A DNA stretch of 64,000 bases from an uncultured Blautia sp. (lineage in GTDB: Bacteria; Bacillota; Clostridia; Lachnospirales; Lachnospiraceae): positions 124,001 through 188,000 of the forward strand of contig NZ_CAKRNY010000001.1 of NCBI RefSeq assembly GCF_934371575.1. Reading direction: 5' to 3'. Shown piece after piece: positions 1-7,935 of this stretch (position 1 is its first letter; every line of letters starts with the position of its first letter). Under the pieces are notes generated by a model. That model saw nothing but the letters and a program-made list of their open reading frames with translations. It did not search any database and was not told the origin of the DNA. The translations under genes were made by a program, and so were the position numbers.

Positions 1-719
1 TCACACTTAGGCAGATAGTCCATTCTTTCGCCATAATTAATTCGTTTACATCCAAACGGAATATTCACCATTCCGCTGCGATACTGACGCACGGTTACAG
101 TCACATCTGCACCGGCTTCCATAAGAGCCTGGGCTGCAACCTTTCCCATTTCTCCATTTCCTATCACCATGCAGACCTTATCCTGTACGCAATAGCCCTG
201 TCTGTCAAGCATTTCTATTGCCTGATGGATTACAGACGGATTCCCATGAGAAAATGGCACCTCAGTTTTAATCTTTTTTCCAGCTGTTACAGCCATTCGG
301 AAAAGCACTTCAAGGGCTCCATCTGTTGTAAAATGCTCTCTGGCAATTCCAAGTGCATCTTTTACCTGAGTAAGAATCTGATCTTCTCCAAGTATCTGGG
401 ATTTCAGACCGGATGCAAGGTAAAACAGATGTTCCACAGCATCATGGCCTTCACGTTTTATAAAATATTTCTCATATTCACTGTTCTGTATCTTTTTTAG
501 TTTGCAAAGCTCTTCATATAAAGAAAGCTCTGCTTCCTCCTCCACACTTGCCCAGACTTCCAGGCGGTTGCATGTGGACAGGATAATGCAGCCATTTATT
601 CCAGGCTGCTCTTTTATTTTCTCCATTGCCTCCCCTGCATTTTTTCTGGTAAATGCAAATAAGGCCCGTATATCTACCGGAGCCATACTATGGTCGATTC
701 CAATCATGGAAATACTCAT
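1..719 (-). CDS. hemA: Glutamyl-tRNA reductase, N-terminal part (cut by window edge)
   Basis: Reduces glutamyl-tRNA(Glu) to glutamate-1-semialdehyde, the first step of C5-route tetrapyrrole synthesis, and so feeds the corrin ring made by the cbi genes here. About 239 residues are visible, reading MSISMIGIDHSMAPVDIR at the start. The catalytic cysteine lies in LSTCNRLEVW (about residue 50) and the start of the NADPH-binding domain in MVIGNGEMG. The ATG at 719 follows AAGGAGAA at good spacing. The C-terminal part lies off the left edge. A consensus promoter sits just upstream (791-819), so it can be expressed apart from the cbiK operon that precedes it on the same strand. Confidence 0.93.
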   Translation of the reverse strand, partial: MSISMIGIDHSMAPVDIRALFAFTRKNAGEAMEKIKEQPGINGCIILSTCNRLEVWASVEEEAELSLYEELCKLKKIQNSEYEKYFIKREGHDAVEHLFYLASGLKSQILGEDQILTQVKDALGIAREHFTTDGALEVLFRMAVTAGKKIKTEVPFSHGNPSVIHQAIEMLDRQGYCVQDKVCMVIGNGEMGKVAAQALMEAGADVTVTVRQYRSGMVNIPFGCKRINYGERMDYLPKC

Positions 720-790
720 CTTATGTAATTCTCCTTAAAAAACATTTTGCTTTGGCGTTTTCTGTTTCTATTCTTTTTCCGCCACCGCTA

Positions 791-819
791 ATTTTACTAA
801 TTTGCAGGGAGATTGTCAA
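791..819 (-). promoter_or_regulatory. Sigma-A type promoter for hemA
   Basis: On the minus strand, TTGACA (814-819) and TAAAAT (791-796) are separated by exactly 17 bases and point into hemA about 70 bases downstream. This is a near-perfect vegetative promoter. Confidence 0.75.
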
Positions 820-833
820 TAAAACAACAATGA

Positions 834-1005
834 AAAACTTCCAGGCGGTTCGATTATGGGTTACTGAGCATTAGTAACGTTCCTCGAGGTGTTTTTGTGA
901 ACAAAGTTCACAGAAAACCCGAGAATCCCAGCGCAAAATCATGCGAATGCATAATTTCTGTGCATCTGCAGGAATCCATACCCGACGTATCCGCCTGGAA
1001 GTTTT
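834..1005. repeat. Folded intergenic element with 15-bp terminal inverted repeats
   Basis: AAAACTTCCAGGCGG (834-848) recurs as a perfect inverted copy at 991-1005. Between them lie a GTTACT/AGTAAC hairpin (860-878) and a long hairpin around GTGAAC/GTTCAC (883-923, with GTTTT/AAAAC and CTCG/CGAG extending the stem). Further out there is an ATGCA/TGCAT pair. No coding frame here is convincing. The element fills most of the 306-base gap between the CGGC gene and hemA. It would form the 3' untranslated end of the cbiK operon transcript. It may be a MITE-like or REP-like repeat or a transcript-end structure; copy number cannot be tested here. Confidence 0.6.
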
Positions 1006-1025
1006 CTTATATTCTTCTTATCTTT

Positions 1026-1379
1026 TCATTCTCTATGGGTGCCCCTAACCACCTGAATGCCCCTGGCTTCTATCATCTCACAGATTTTGGCAATTCTTGG
1101 ACACTCATTTTTCTTCCCATCCAACCGACAGGCTCCCACATGCATTACCTTAATTTCTTCACTGACCAGCCTGTCTATTTTTTCCAGAATTCCCTCATCC
1201 ACATCCGGTTCTTTGGGATTTGCACTTTTGCATCCATTACAGGTCATCATTGCTCCCAGAAATGTGTCCGAAGAATATCCCTCAAAAAAGGCACTGCGAT
1301 TCTGAAAGGCCTTCAGGCATCCTACTCTGGCACACACATTATTAGCGTGAAGGCAGGTCAGCGTTCCAATTTTAATCAT
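1026..1379 (-). CDS. CGGC domain-containing protein
   Basis: A 117-residue cysteine-rich protein of the CGGC family, a small putative metal-binding family of unknown biochemical function. Cysteines occur in LTCLHANNVCARVGC near the start, in MMTCNGCKSANP in the middle and in VGACRLDGKKNECPR near the end. Its ATG overlaps the cbiK stop by four bases (ATGA), so the two are probably translationally coupled. This last place in a B12-riboswitch operon with a cobalt chelatase suggests a role in handling cobalt or another metal, but that is inference from context only. Confidence 0.75.
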   Translation of the reverse strand: MIKIGTLTCLHANNVCARVGCLKAFQNRSAFFEGYSSDTFLGAMMTCNGCKSANPKEPDVDEGILEKIDRLVSEEIKVMHVGACRLDGKKNECPRIAKICEMIEARGIQVVRGTHRE

Positions 1380-2164
1380 ACCGCTTCCCCCGCATGTTCC
1401 ACAAAGAGTTTTCGGATACTTTCATATTCCCCCAGTCCTTTCAGAACTGTCTGCACTTCATAGCCAGCTTTACTGATAATATTTTTCCAGGAGTCTTCTT
1501 CCTCTCCTGCCATGTCATTTTTCGCATGGTCACCGGCAACGATCATAAACGGTGCGATTACCACTTTTTTCGCCCCGCATTTTCCAAGCTGTTTCATGAC
1601 CTGGTCAATTTCAGGATAACCTTCTACAGTTCCTACGATCACATTTTCATATCCCATATCCTTGAACCGGTAATCCAGTGCGGCATAAACGGCATTTGCA
1701 TAGTGCTCTGTCCCATGTCCCATAAGCACAAGTGCCGTTTTCTTATCCTTAATTACAGGAAACTCATCTGCAACCGCCCTCACCACATACTCATTGTCTT
1801 CTTCTGTTGTAAGCAGAGGAGCTCCGAATTTCACAGACCGGAAATGATCTGCACACGCCAGAACATCCTTTTTCATAAGGTCATTTTCCACACCGTTCAT
1901 TACATGCGTAGGCTGGACGATCACCTCTGTGATTCCATCTGTTCTCATACGCTCCATTGCTTCTGTCACATTGTCATAGTGAATATGATCTCTCTTTGCA
2001 ATTCTGGCAAGGATCATCTTGCTTGTCCATGCGCGATAAACTTTACAATCTGTAAAAGCGGCTCCAATTTCTTTTTCAATTGCATCAATAGTCACTGCTC
2101 TGGTGTCCTCGTGACTGGTGCCAAAGCTGACTACAAGGATCCCTTTTTTTGCTGTATCGCTCAT
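1376..2164 (-). CDS. cbiK: Sirohydrochlorin cobaltochelatase CbiK
   Basis: Inserts Co2+ into sirohydrochlorin, the entry step of the anaerobic (early cobalt) B12 route. The 262-residue length is normal for CbiK and about twice that of CbiX-type short chelatases. Visible landmarks are the N-terminal GILVVSFGTSHEDTR, the metal-binding histidine in LMGHGTEH (about residue 150) and a second histidine in VAGDHAKND (about 210). It lies 22 bases after the btuD-like gene and overlaps the CGGC gene. No signal peptide is present, so it is cytoplasmic, unlike some periplasmic CbiK variants. Confidence 0.93.
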   Translation of the reverse strand: MSDTAKKGILVVSFGTSHEDTRAVTIDAIEKEIGAAFTDCKVYRAWTSKMILARIAKRDHIHYDNVTEAMERMRTDGITEVIVQPTHVMNGVENDLMKKDVLACADHFRSVKFGAPLLTTEEDNEYVVRAVADEFPVIKDKKTALVLMGHGTEHYANAVYAALDYRFKDMGYENVIVGTVEGYPEIDQVMKQLGKCGAKKVVIAPFMIVAGDHAKNDMAGEEEDSWKNIISKAGYEVQTVLKGLGEYESIRKLFVEHAGEAV

Positions 2165-2186
2165 TCAGATTTCCTCCACTTTTCCT

Positions 2187-2960
2187 TTATTTTTTTACAT
2201 GCAAAGGATGGTATGTAACATTCAGCATGCCGTATTCATCCTTTTTTACAGTTGCATCTACTTCATACAACATATGTATAAAATCTTCTGTAATAACTTC
2301 TTCTGGAGTTCCGCAAGCCACCAGGCGCCCGTTCTTCATGGCATAGATCCGGTCGCAGTATGCTGCTGCAATATTCAGATCATGCAACGCACCGATCACA
2401 GTGACCCCAAGACTTTTTACAATATCCAGAAGCTGGAGCTGATATTTAATATCAAGATGGTTCGTTGGCTCATCCAGAATCAGACAATCTGTTTTCTGGG
2501 CCAGAGCTCTTGCCAGAATGATCCGCTGCTGCTCACCGCCAGACAAACTTGAAAAAACACGGTGCCGATAGGGAAGCATTCCCACTTTTTCCAGACACTC
2601 TTCCACGATCTTATAATCCTCGGCATTATCCCGTTCCATGGTTTTCTTATGAGGAGCCCTTCCCATCATTACAATTTCCTGTACAGAAAATTCAAAATTA
2701 TAGTAGTTGTGCTGGGACACCACTGCCAGTGCCTTTGCAGAATCCTTTACCTTATATTCATTCAGCGGTTTTCCATCCAGCATGATCACGCCGGTATCTG
2801 GCTTCAGTACACGGTAAATACATTTCAGCAGTGTACTTTTTCCACTTCCGTTTGGTCCTATGATTCCTACAAATTCCTTTTCCTTTATGGCTGCATCAAT
2901 TCCCTTAAGAATCTCATTTCCCCCAAGCTCTACGTGGATATCAGAAGCTGCCAGTTTCAT
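2187..2960 (-). CDS. Corrinoid/iron-complex ABC transporter ATP-binding protein (BtuD-like)
   Basis: ATPase of a FecCDE/BtuCD-type importer, 257 residues. The Walker A motif is GPNGSGKST (about residue 36), the signature is LSGGEQQR and Walker B is CLILDEPTNHLD, followed by the H-loop in GALHDLN. It overlaps the permease gene by four bases. The family imports cobalamin, heme or siderophores. Control of the operon by a cobalamin riboswitch and linkage to cbiK favour corrinoid as substrate, so btuD is the likely role, but cobalt or siderophore import cannot be excluded from sequence. Confidence 0.88.
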   Translation of the reverse strand: MKLAASDIHVELGGNEILKGIDAAIKEKEFVGIIGPNGSGKSTLLKCIYRVLKPDTGVIMLDGKPLNEYKVKDSAKALAVVSQHNYYNFEFSVQEIVMMGRAPHKKTMERDNAEDYKIVEECLEKVGMLPYRHRVFSSLSGGEQQRIILARALAQKTDCLILDEPTNHLDIKYQLQLLDIVKSLGVTVIGALHDLNIAAAYCDRIYAMKNGRLVACGTPEEVITEDFIHMLYEVDATVKKDEYGMLNVTYHPLHVKK

Positions 2961-4042
2961 GATTTTTCACCTCCGAATCCATAAGATCTGCGTACCAGCA
3001 GATAAATAAAGCAAGGTGCTCCGATCATGGATACCAGGATTCCGATGGGGACTTCGCTCTTTGGAATAATGATCCTGGAAGCAACATCTGCCCAGATCAG
3101 GAAAATGGAACCGCTAAGTGCTGACAGTGGAAGCATTTTCTTGTGATCGGTTCCAAAGAACATTCGTACCACATGAGGAATGATGAGTCCTACAAATCCA
3201 ATGATACCTGCGGAATATACCACAAAACCAATCAACAGGGCTGTCACTACAAGATATACCTGACGATATCTGTGCAGGTCAGTGCCTAATGTGATGGATA
3301 CCTCATCTCCAAGCAGCATCATATTGAGAATACGGCTCTGGGTGCAGAAAAACAGGGTTGCTATAAAAACACAGGGAATGATCACAGCCAGATTTTCCCA
3401 TTTTGCACCTGCCAGACTTCCCATCAGCCAGAAAGTAACTGTCTGGATTCCATCTCTGTCGCCCGCAATATAGACAACAAAGTTTGAAAATGCACTGCAC
3501 ACACTTCCAAGTGCTGTACCTGCAAGCAGAAGTCGGACTGAATTTGCCCGGCCTCCTATATTTGCAGTGATCTGTACCAGTACAGAAATAAGGAAAGCTC
3601 CGATAAATGCGCAGATTCCAATAGAGTTGGAGCCAAATACGGCTCCAACTCCAAGAAAGATTGCCACTGTTGCACCAAGAGATGCACCAGCGGAAATACC
3701 AAGAATATACGGATCTGCGATCGGATTTTTCACAATGGCCTGCATTACCACACCTGCAACTGCCAGACCCATGCCAACGGCTGTTGCAAGAAGAATACGG
3801 GGAAGGCGGATAAACCACACAATATCGGACATGGCTCCTACACCATAAACCTCCGGATCCCCGATTCCAAATACTTTATACAAAATTACACTATACACAT
3901 CTTTCACAGAAAGATCTACAGAACCAATGGTAACTGCAGTCAAAATGGATATCACCAGAAGCACAGCCAGTAATATCACCGCCAACACATAGATCGGCTT
4001 TCCATGAAAAATTCCATTTTTAAAATCCGGTTTTCTTTTCAT
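2957..4042 (-). CDS. FecCD-family ABC transporter permease (BtuC-like)
   Basis: Membrane subunit of the importer, about 361 residues with many hydrophobic segments. It has the FecCD family features RLPRILLATAVGMGLAVAG and GADPYILGIS-like NPIADPYILGISAGAS, and the C-terminal GLIIPHVVRM. The open frame extends further upstream to a TTG at 4078. The ATG at 4042 (MKRKPDFK) is preferred because it sits one base after the stop codon of the binding-protein gene (TAAAATG), which fits translational coupling. No strong separate ribosome site is visible. Substrate is inferred to be corrinoid from the riboswitch and cbiK context. Confidence 0.88.
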   Translation of the reverse strand: MKRKPDFKNGIFHGKPIYVLAVILLAVLLVISILTAVTIGSVDLSVKDVYSVILYKVFGIGDPEVYGVGAMSDIVWFIRLPRILLATAVGMGLAVAGVVMQAIVKNPIADPYILGISAGASLGATVAIFLGVGAVFGSNSIGICAFIGAFLISVLVQITANIGGRANSVRLLLAGTALGSVCSAFSNFVVYIAGDRDGIQTVTFWLMGSLAGAKWENLAVIIPCVFIATLFFCTQSRILNMMLLGDEVSITLGTDLHRYRQVYLVVTALLIGFVVYSAGIIGFVGLIIPHVVRMFFGTDHKKMLPLSALSGSIFLIWADVASRIIIPKSEVPIGILVSMIGAPCFIYLLVRRSYGFGGEKS

Positions 4043-4043
4043 T

Positions 4044-5036
4044 TTATTCGTACAGATCCGGATATAATGCTTTTGCAAATGTCATGATTCCGTCATAGGT
4101 TCTCACACCGCTGCAGTATACTTCGTTCAGGTTTACAGAGAATACTTTGTTGTTCTTAACTGCGGAAAGGCTTGCATATGCAGGGTTATCTGTAATATCA
4201 GCGATTGCCTCATCAGCTGTCATAAATCCATCATAGTTGATCATGAATAATACGTCCGGATCAGCTGCGATCAGATCCTCTGCACCAACATTTTCAGAGT
4301 TCTCTGCACCAAGCTTCAGCTCTGCACCAAGTGTCTCCGGAATATTTCCGCCAAGTGTCTCTGTTCCATATACACGGAAGGAGTCTCCCTCGTCCTCAAG
4401 AACTGCTACGGATAACGGGTCTGTTCCTTCTACATGCTCTTTTACTTTATCAATCTCACCCTTCATCTGATCAACAATTTCTTCTGCCTTGTCTTCGCAG
4501 TCAAAGATCTTGCCAAGGTTCAGGATATCCTCATATTCGTCCTCAATTGTACGTGGGAACTCAGAAGCCGGTCCCTTTGCAGCACTATTCAGGGACATGT
4601 ATGTATTTACATCTCTCTCCTGCCAGAAGCTTACATCAGAAAGCCAGTCATCACTGAAGGATGAATACCATGCCGCAATAAAGTCAGGCTCCATTGCAAC
4701 AACCTCCTCTTTGGATGGCTTGGCATCCAGATAATTGATTTTTGCAAATTCATCCTGTAAATCTTCCCTGATATCTCCGTCCAGCCCCCAGGCTGCAATG
4801 ATCTTGTCTCCAAGGCCAAGTGCCAGAAGCTCTTCGATATTGGAGTTTGCATATGCAAATACCTTCTCCGGAGCTTTCTCAAAGGTCATTTCTACTGGTT
4901 CGTTCTCATAATTGTAGGTTGTGATCGTTACGGGATAATGGCTGTCTCCATCCTCCGCAAATACAGTTGTTCCCATTCCCAGGCTGAGAATTCCTGCCAG
5001 GCATAACATTCCTGCTGCTATTTTCATGTTTTTCAT
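4044..5036 (-). CDS. ABC transporter substrate-binding protein (BtuF/FepB-like)
   Basis: A 330-residue extracytoplasmic binding protein of the helical-backbone (PF01497) type. The N-terminus is a signal peptide (MKNMKIAAGMLCLAGILSLG...TTVFAEDG). The folded part shows EKVFAYANSNIEELLALGLG, EPDFIAAWYSS and AADPDVLFMINYDG, typical of the family. It is the first gene of the btuFCD-like operon, directly behind a cobalamin riboswitch. Oddly, there is no lipobox cysteine at the cleavage site: the signal looks like a type I site after VFA, whereas such proteins in Gram-positives are usually lipoproteins. Corrinoid binding is inferred. Confidence 0.88.
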   Translation of the reverse strand: MKNMKIAAGMLCLAGILSLGMGTTVFAEDGDSHYPVTITTYNYENEPVEMTFEKAPEKVFAYANSNIEELLALGLGDKIIAAWGLDGDIREDLQDEFAKINYLDAKPSKEEVVAMEPDFIAAWYSSFSDDWLSDVSFWQERDVNTYMSLNSAAKGPASEFPRTIEDEYEDILNLGKIFDCEDKAEEIVDQMKGEIDKVKEHVEGTDPLSVAVLEDEGDSFRVYGTETLGGNIPETLGAELKLGAENSENVGAEDLIAADPDVLFMINYDGFMTADEAIADITDNPAYASLSAVKNNKVFSVNLNEVYCSGVRTYDGIMTFAKALYPDLYE

Positions 5037-5070
5037 GCTTTTTCTCCTTACTTTTTCTTTTGGATTTTTG

Positions 5071-5110
5071 TTTTTAAAAGAAAAGAGTCCGCTTCCATGA
5101 AAAAGCGGGC
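5071..5110 (-). terminator. Riboswitch expression-platform terminator
   Basis: In minus-strand RNA GCCCGCTT (5103-5110) pairs with AAGCGGAC (5087-5094, one mismatch) and is followed by TCTTTTCTTTT. It lies between the B12 aptamer and the binding-protein start, which suggests transcription-termination control. Confidence 0.7.
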
Positions 5111-5149
5111 ATCACAAAAAAACATGACACGAAAGACAGCACTTTACAC

Positions 5150-5312
5150 GGAAGTTTCTTTCTATGCACCAAGCAGGTTTCCTGGCTTACAGCATAAATC
5201 TGCCTTCCCTTCTCGCATAAAATGCAATGGATATGAAAGCAGCATAACTGAATACAGTGACCGGATCGTTCAGGATTCTCACCTGATTCCCTCTTCTGAA
5301 AATAGCACAAAT
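5150..5312 (-). promoter_or_regulatory. Cobalamin riboswitch upstream of the btu/cbiK operon
   Basis: The minus strand carries the conserved blocks of the adenosylcobalamin aptamer. AGGTGAGAATCCTGAACG is followed by CCGGTCACTGT (about 5296-5254), and further downstream the B12 box reads AAGCCAGGAAACCTGCTT (about 5190-5168). A terminator-like hairpin follows. It should reduce expression of corrinoid import and cobalt insertion when B12 is plentiful. Confidence 0.93.
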
Positions 5313-5361
5313 TTTGTATATTTTTTCAGCACTTGGCACATTTATTCTTTTAAGCAGAATT

Positions 5362-5390
5362 ATTATAACTTACCCCTTAAATAAAGTAAA
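5362..5390 (-). promoter_or_regulatory. Promoter for the riboswitch-controlled btu operon
   Basis: Minus-strand TTTACT (5385-5390), 17-base spacer and TATAAT (5362-5367), about 50 bases upstream of the aptamer. Confidence 0.65.
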
Positions 5391-5456
5391 GATATTTCTT
5401 TAACAATGTTTTTGATTTTGAATGTAATCTAGGCATTCCCTTCCTTACTTATACAT

Positions 5457-5609
5457 CTATTTCCCATACGGTACCGTATCTTCAGCAACCATATGACGGT
5501 AAATCTGCACCTGTTCCGCAATCAGCCTTTTTAACAGCTCTACAGCAAGGTTTTTTTCCTTCATTTTAGAGATTTCCTCAAGGAACTTTGAATCAAAGAG
5601 CGAAAATTC
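5457..5609 (-). pseudogene. hsdR: Remnant of a type I restriction enzyme R subunit (C-terminal tail)
   Basis: A 50-codon minus-strand frame reads EFSLFDSKFLEEISKMKEKN, then LAVELLKRLIAEQVQIYR and ends at a TAG. I recognise this as the C-terminal segment of HsdR proteins (DUF3387-type region), where KFLEEI.KMKEKNLAVELLK..L.EQ is typical. An in-frame TAG lies directly upstream, so only a tail of the gene survives, with no start or helicase/nuclease domains. It sits beside the AbiF-like gene, which suggests an eroded defence island. Recognition is from memory of the family, not from a search. Confidence 0.65.
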
Positions 5610-5622
5610 CTAACTCAAAGTG

Positions 5623-5651
5623 TTGACAGATTGGTTCGTTCCAAGTAAAAT
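5623..5651 (+). promoter_or_regulatory. Promoter for the AbiF-type leader RNA and gene
   Basis: TTGACA (5623-5628), 17-base spacer, TAAAAT (5646-5651). This is close to consensus and starts transcription just before the hairpin RNA. Confidence 0.7.
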
Positions 5652-5654
5652 ATG

Positions 5655-5720
5655 TGTAACAGAACCCGCCACGCTTAGTCTTGTTTCAGCAAGAATGCGC
5701 AACCCGGCGGGACTTTTTAT
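5655..5720 (+). ncRNA. Structured leader RNA of the AbiF type
   Basis: CCCGCC (5665-5670) pairs with GGCGGG (5706-5711). An inner CTTG/CAAG hairpin (5680-5693) and the block AATGCGCAACCCGGCGGG lie between, and a T5 tract follows. The RNA starts just after a strong promoter and ends 15 bases before the Abi start codon. A conserved structured RNA upstream of AbiF-family HEPN genes is known in Firmicutes, and this matches my recollection of that motif. It could act as an attenuator/terminator or as a small RNA partner of the HEPN protein. Confidence 0.6.
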
Positions 5721-5735
5721 ATCCAGAGGTGAGCT

Positions 5736-6639
5736 ATGTATACATATCCTAAGAATTTTTTATCCGTTACACAATTAATTCAGAAACTCAAAGACACTGG
5801 AATGACTATCGATTCGAATGACACCGCTGAAATAGCGTTAACAACAATTGGACATTACCGTTTAAAAGGTTACAGTTTTCATCTTATTGATCCTTCCACA
5901 AAAAAGTACATAGAAGGAACATCCTTATCAGATATTTTAAGACTGTATCATTTTGATTCAGAACTGTCAGACCTGCTGTTTAGCTATTTATCACAAATTG
6001 AAGTTGCATTAAAGTCACAACTTGTCAATGCATTCCAGATTACTCACGATGCACTTGTTTTAAATGATCCTTCCGTATTTAAAGATAAGAAAACATTCTG
6101 GAAGAATCAGAGCACCATTGCATCTGAAATCAGCCGTTCCAATGATGTTTTTATAGAACATAACTTTGATAATCACGACGGAGCCATTCCTATATGGGGC
6201 TGCTGTCGAGGTTATGTCTTTCGGCACTATATCAAAAACTATTAAAAATATGAAAACAGGCAGCAACACTGCTTTTTCTGAGCTGATTAAAAACTATAAG
6301 TTTAAAAACAGCAATGGACGTGACGTCAATCCATCAAAAGATATGTTTACATCCTGGATTCAGGCTGTTTCCATCATGAGAAATATTTGTGCTCACAACA
6401 GCCGTATTTATAATCGCAGCATCAGCACAAGACCACAGCTTATTTATTCAGATGTCATCAATCCTCATCCTCGGTACAATGGGCTATATCAGATTATGCT
6501 TTCGATGAAATATCTTCGTCCAACCGAAGATTCGTGGACAGCTTTTATAACTGATTTCAAAAAGCTTCTGAATAACTATTCTGATGTATGTGATATTCGC
6601 AGACTTAATTTCCCATCCGATTGGGAAAGCCACTTTTAA
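5736..6639 (+). pseudogene. AbiF/AbiD-type (Abi_2, HEPN) abortive infection protein, frameshifted
   Basis: Two overlapping frames together give one Abi_2-family protein of about 300 residues. The first starts at ATG 5736 behind AGAGGTGA and reads MYTYPKNFLSVTQLIQKL, then TIGHYRLKGYSFHL. The second carries WAAVEVMSFG-like AAVEVMSFGTISK, the HEPN catalytic RX4H motif as RNICAHNSR (Arg codon 6379-6381, His codon 6394-6396), and a normal ending SDWESHF. An extra G in GGGG at 6196-6199 breaks the frame; with three G the reading is PIWAAVEVMSFG. As sequenced, the first frame stops at 6245 without the catalytic motif. It may be a true pseudogene, a sequencing error or a slippery phase-variable tract. 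The intact family acts in phage abortive infection as a HEPN RNase. Confidence 0.8.
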
Positions 6640-6729
6640 TGCAATTCATAGTTTTCAGATATCCGCATATACTATAAATGATAGAACCAATCCAGCCTCT
6701 CTTCGATGCTCAAATCGATTGGACTTTCA

Positions 6730-6760
6730 GGAGAGACATTTCGTCTCTCCATTTTTATTT
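6730..6760 (+). terminator. Intrinsic terminator after the Abi gene
   Basis: GGAGAGAC (6730-6737), 5-base loop, GTCTCTCC (6743-6750), then ATTTTTATTT. Otherwise I see no gene in the 344-base stretch 6640-6983 apart from the promoter at its right end. Confidence 0.8.
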
Positions 6761-6896
6761 AGTCTTTTTTATAAAATTTGTACTTCTCAGTTTCAATTTT
6801 TCTTATACCTTCTTCCGATGGCAGATTATGTAGCTATCGGCATACTTAGCCAGCGATAGACATCTATTCTTCGTTTTTTACAGCTTAATTTTTCAT

Positions 6897-6925
6897 TTGC
6901 CCTTTCTTTCCGTTTATGGTAAATT
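6897..6925 (+). promoter_or_regulatory. Probable promoter for the IMPase-family gene
   Basis: TTGCCC (6897-6902), 17-base spacer, TAAATT (6920-6925); about 60 bases before the start codon. Confidence 0.45.
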
Positions 6926-6983
6926 TTCTCTAGACCATACAAATTGTTGAAATTTTTTGACATACGTTAGGAGGTATATTGAT

Positions 6984-7766
6984 ATGAATAAGGAAAACCA
7001 AGCCAAAATTATAGAACTGGTCAAGCAGGCCAAGCCCTTGATTCTCCAGGAAATGGCTCACGAAAAGGTTACCGAAAAAGGGGCTGCCGATTACGTTACC
7101 AACGTAGATGTTGCCGTACAAAATTACCTGAAGGAGGCTCTTGGAAAAGAATTTCCGGACATTGCACTGATTGCCGAAGAGAAAGAGAACCTTGGACTGG
7201 ATCCTGATAAATCATACTGGATTCTGGATCCCATTGACGGAACCACCAATTTAATACGGGATTATCATTTAAGCGCAGTTTCTCTGGGGCTTTATGAAAA
7301 TGGAAAAATCACTTTCGGAGTGGTCTATAATCCCTTTACAGAGGAGCTCTTCTACGGTGCCAAAGGAGAAGGTGCCTATCTGAACGGAACTCCTATCCAT
7401 GCGTCCGACCAGCCGGAATTCAAAGATGCTGTGGTGTCTTTCGGTTCTTCTCCTTATGAGAAAAACAGGGCAAAGGAACTGTTCCCGATATTTTACAATA
7501 TTTTTATGAACTGTGCAGATTTCAGGCGCACCGGCTCTGCTGCCCTTGACCTTTGCTATGTAGCCTGCGGCAGACAGCACGCTTATCTGGAACAAAATCT
7601 GAAGCCCTGGGATTACAGCGGGGCTACCGTTATTTTAAGAGAAGCTGGCGGTACCATCACGGACTGGGAAAATAAAGAGCCGCCTTATCTTGAGAATTCG
7701 GATATACTGGCCTGTGTACCCCAGTTCCGGGAAATTTTGCGACGCCTTATAAAAAAACAGGTCTGA
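6984..7766 (+). CDS. Inositol monophosphatase family protein
   Basis: A Mg2+-dependent phosphatase of the IMPase/FIG superfamily, 260 residues. The metal-binding motif is ILDPIDGTTNL (about residue 82), with DYVTNVDVAVQ before it, EEKENLG supplying the conserved glutamate, and the C-terminal PWDYSGATVILREAGG. The substrate could be inositol-1-phosphate, 3'-phosphoadenosine 5'-phosphate or fructose bisphosphate; sequence alone does not decide. The open frame reaches back to a TTG at 6957, but the ATG at 6984 is preceded by AGGAGG at good spacing. It stands alone between the Abi scar and a convergent radical SAM gene. Confidence 0.88.
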   Translation: MNKENQAKIIELVKQAKPLILQEMAHEKVTEKGAADYVTNVDVAVQNYLKEALGKEFPDIALIAEEKENLGLDPDKSYWILDPIDGTTNLIRDYHLSAVSLGLYENGKITFGVVYNPFTEELFYGAKGEGAYLNGTPIHASDQPEFKDAVVSFGSSPYEKNRAKELFPIFYNIFMNCADFRRTGSAALDLCYVACGRQHAYLEQNLKPWDYSGATVILREAGGTITDWENKEPPYLENSDILACVPQFREILRRLIKKQV

Positions 7767-7935
7767 CATTTCAAATGCTTTGCAAACGCAGAAAAATATC
7801 CTACAGATATCAAAAGACACCACTGCAGATTTTTCCATATTTCATAAAATCTCATAGATAAATCCAGAGCGAGTTTAAAAAAGGCTCCAATTGATTTTAT
7901 GAAGCATCTGCATTGATGTCTTTTTTCCCTTAATT

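Noticed and set aside
897..1463. 188-residue plus-strand open frame
   Set aside because: It runs antisense to the CGGC gene and the end of cbiK and shows no family motif; a shadow frame.
4043..4078. Upstream TTG start giving BtuC 12 extra residues
   Set aside because: The extension overlaps the binding-protein gene and has no ribosome site; the ATG at 4042 just after that stop codon fits better.
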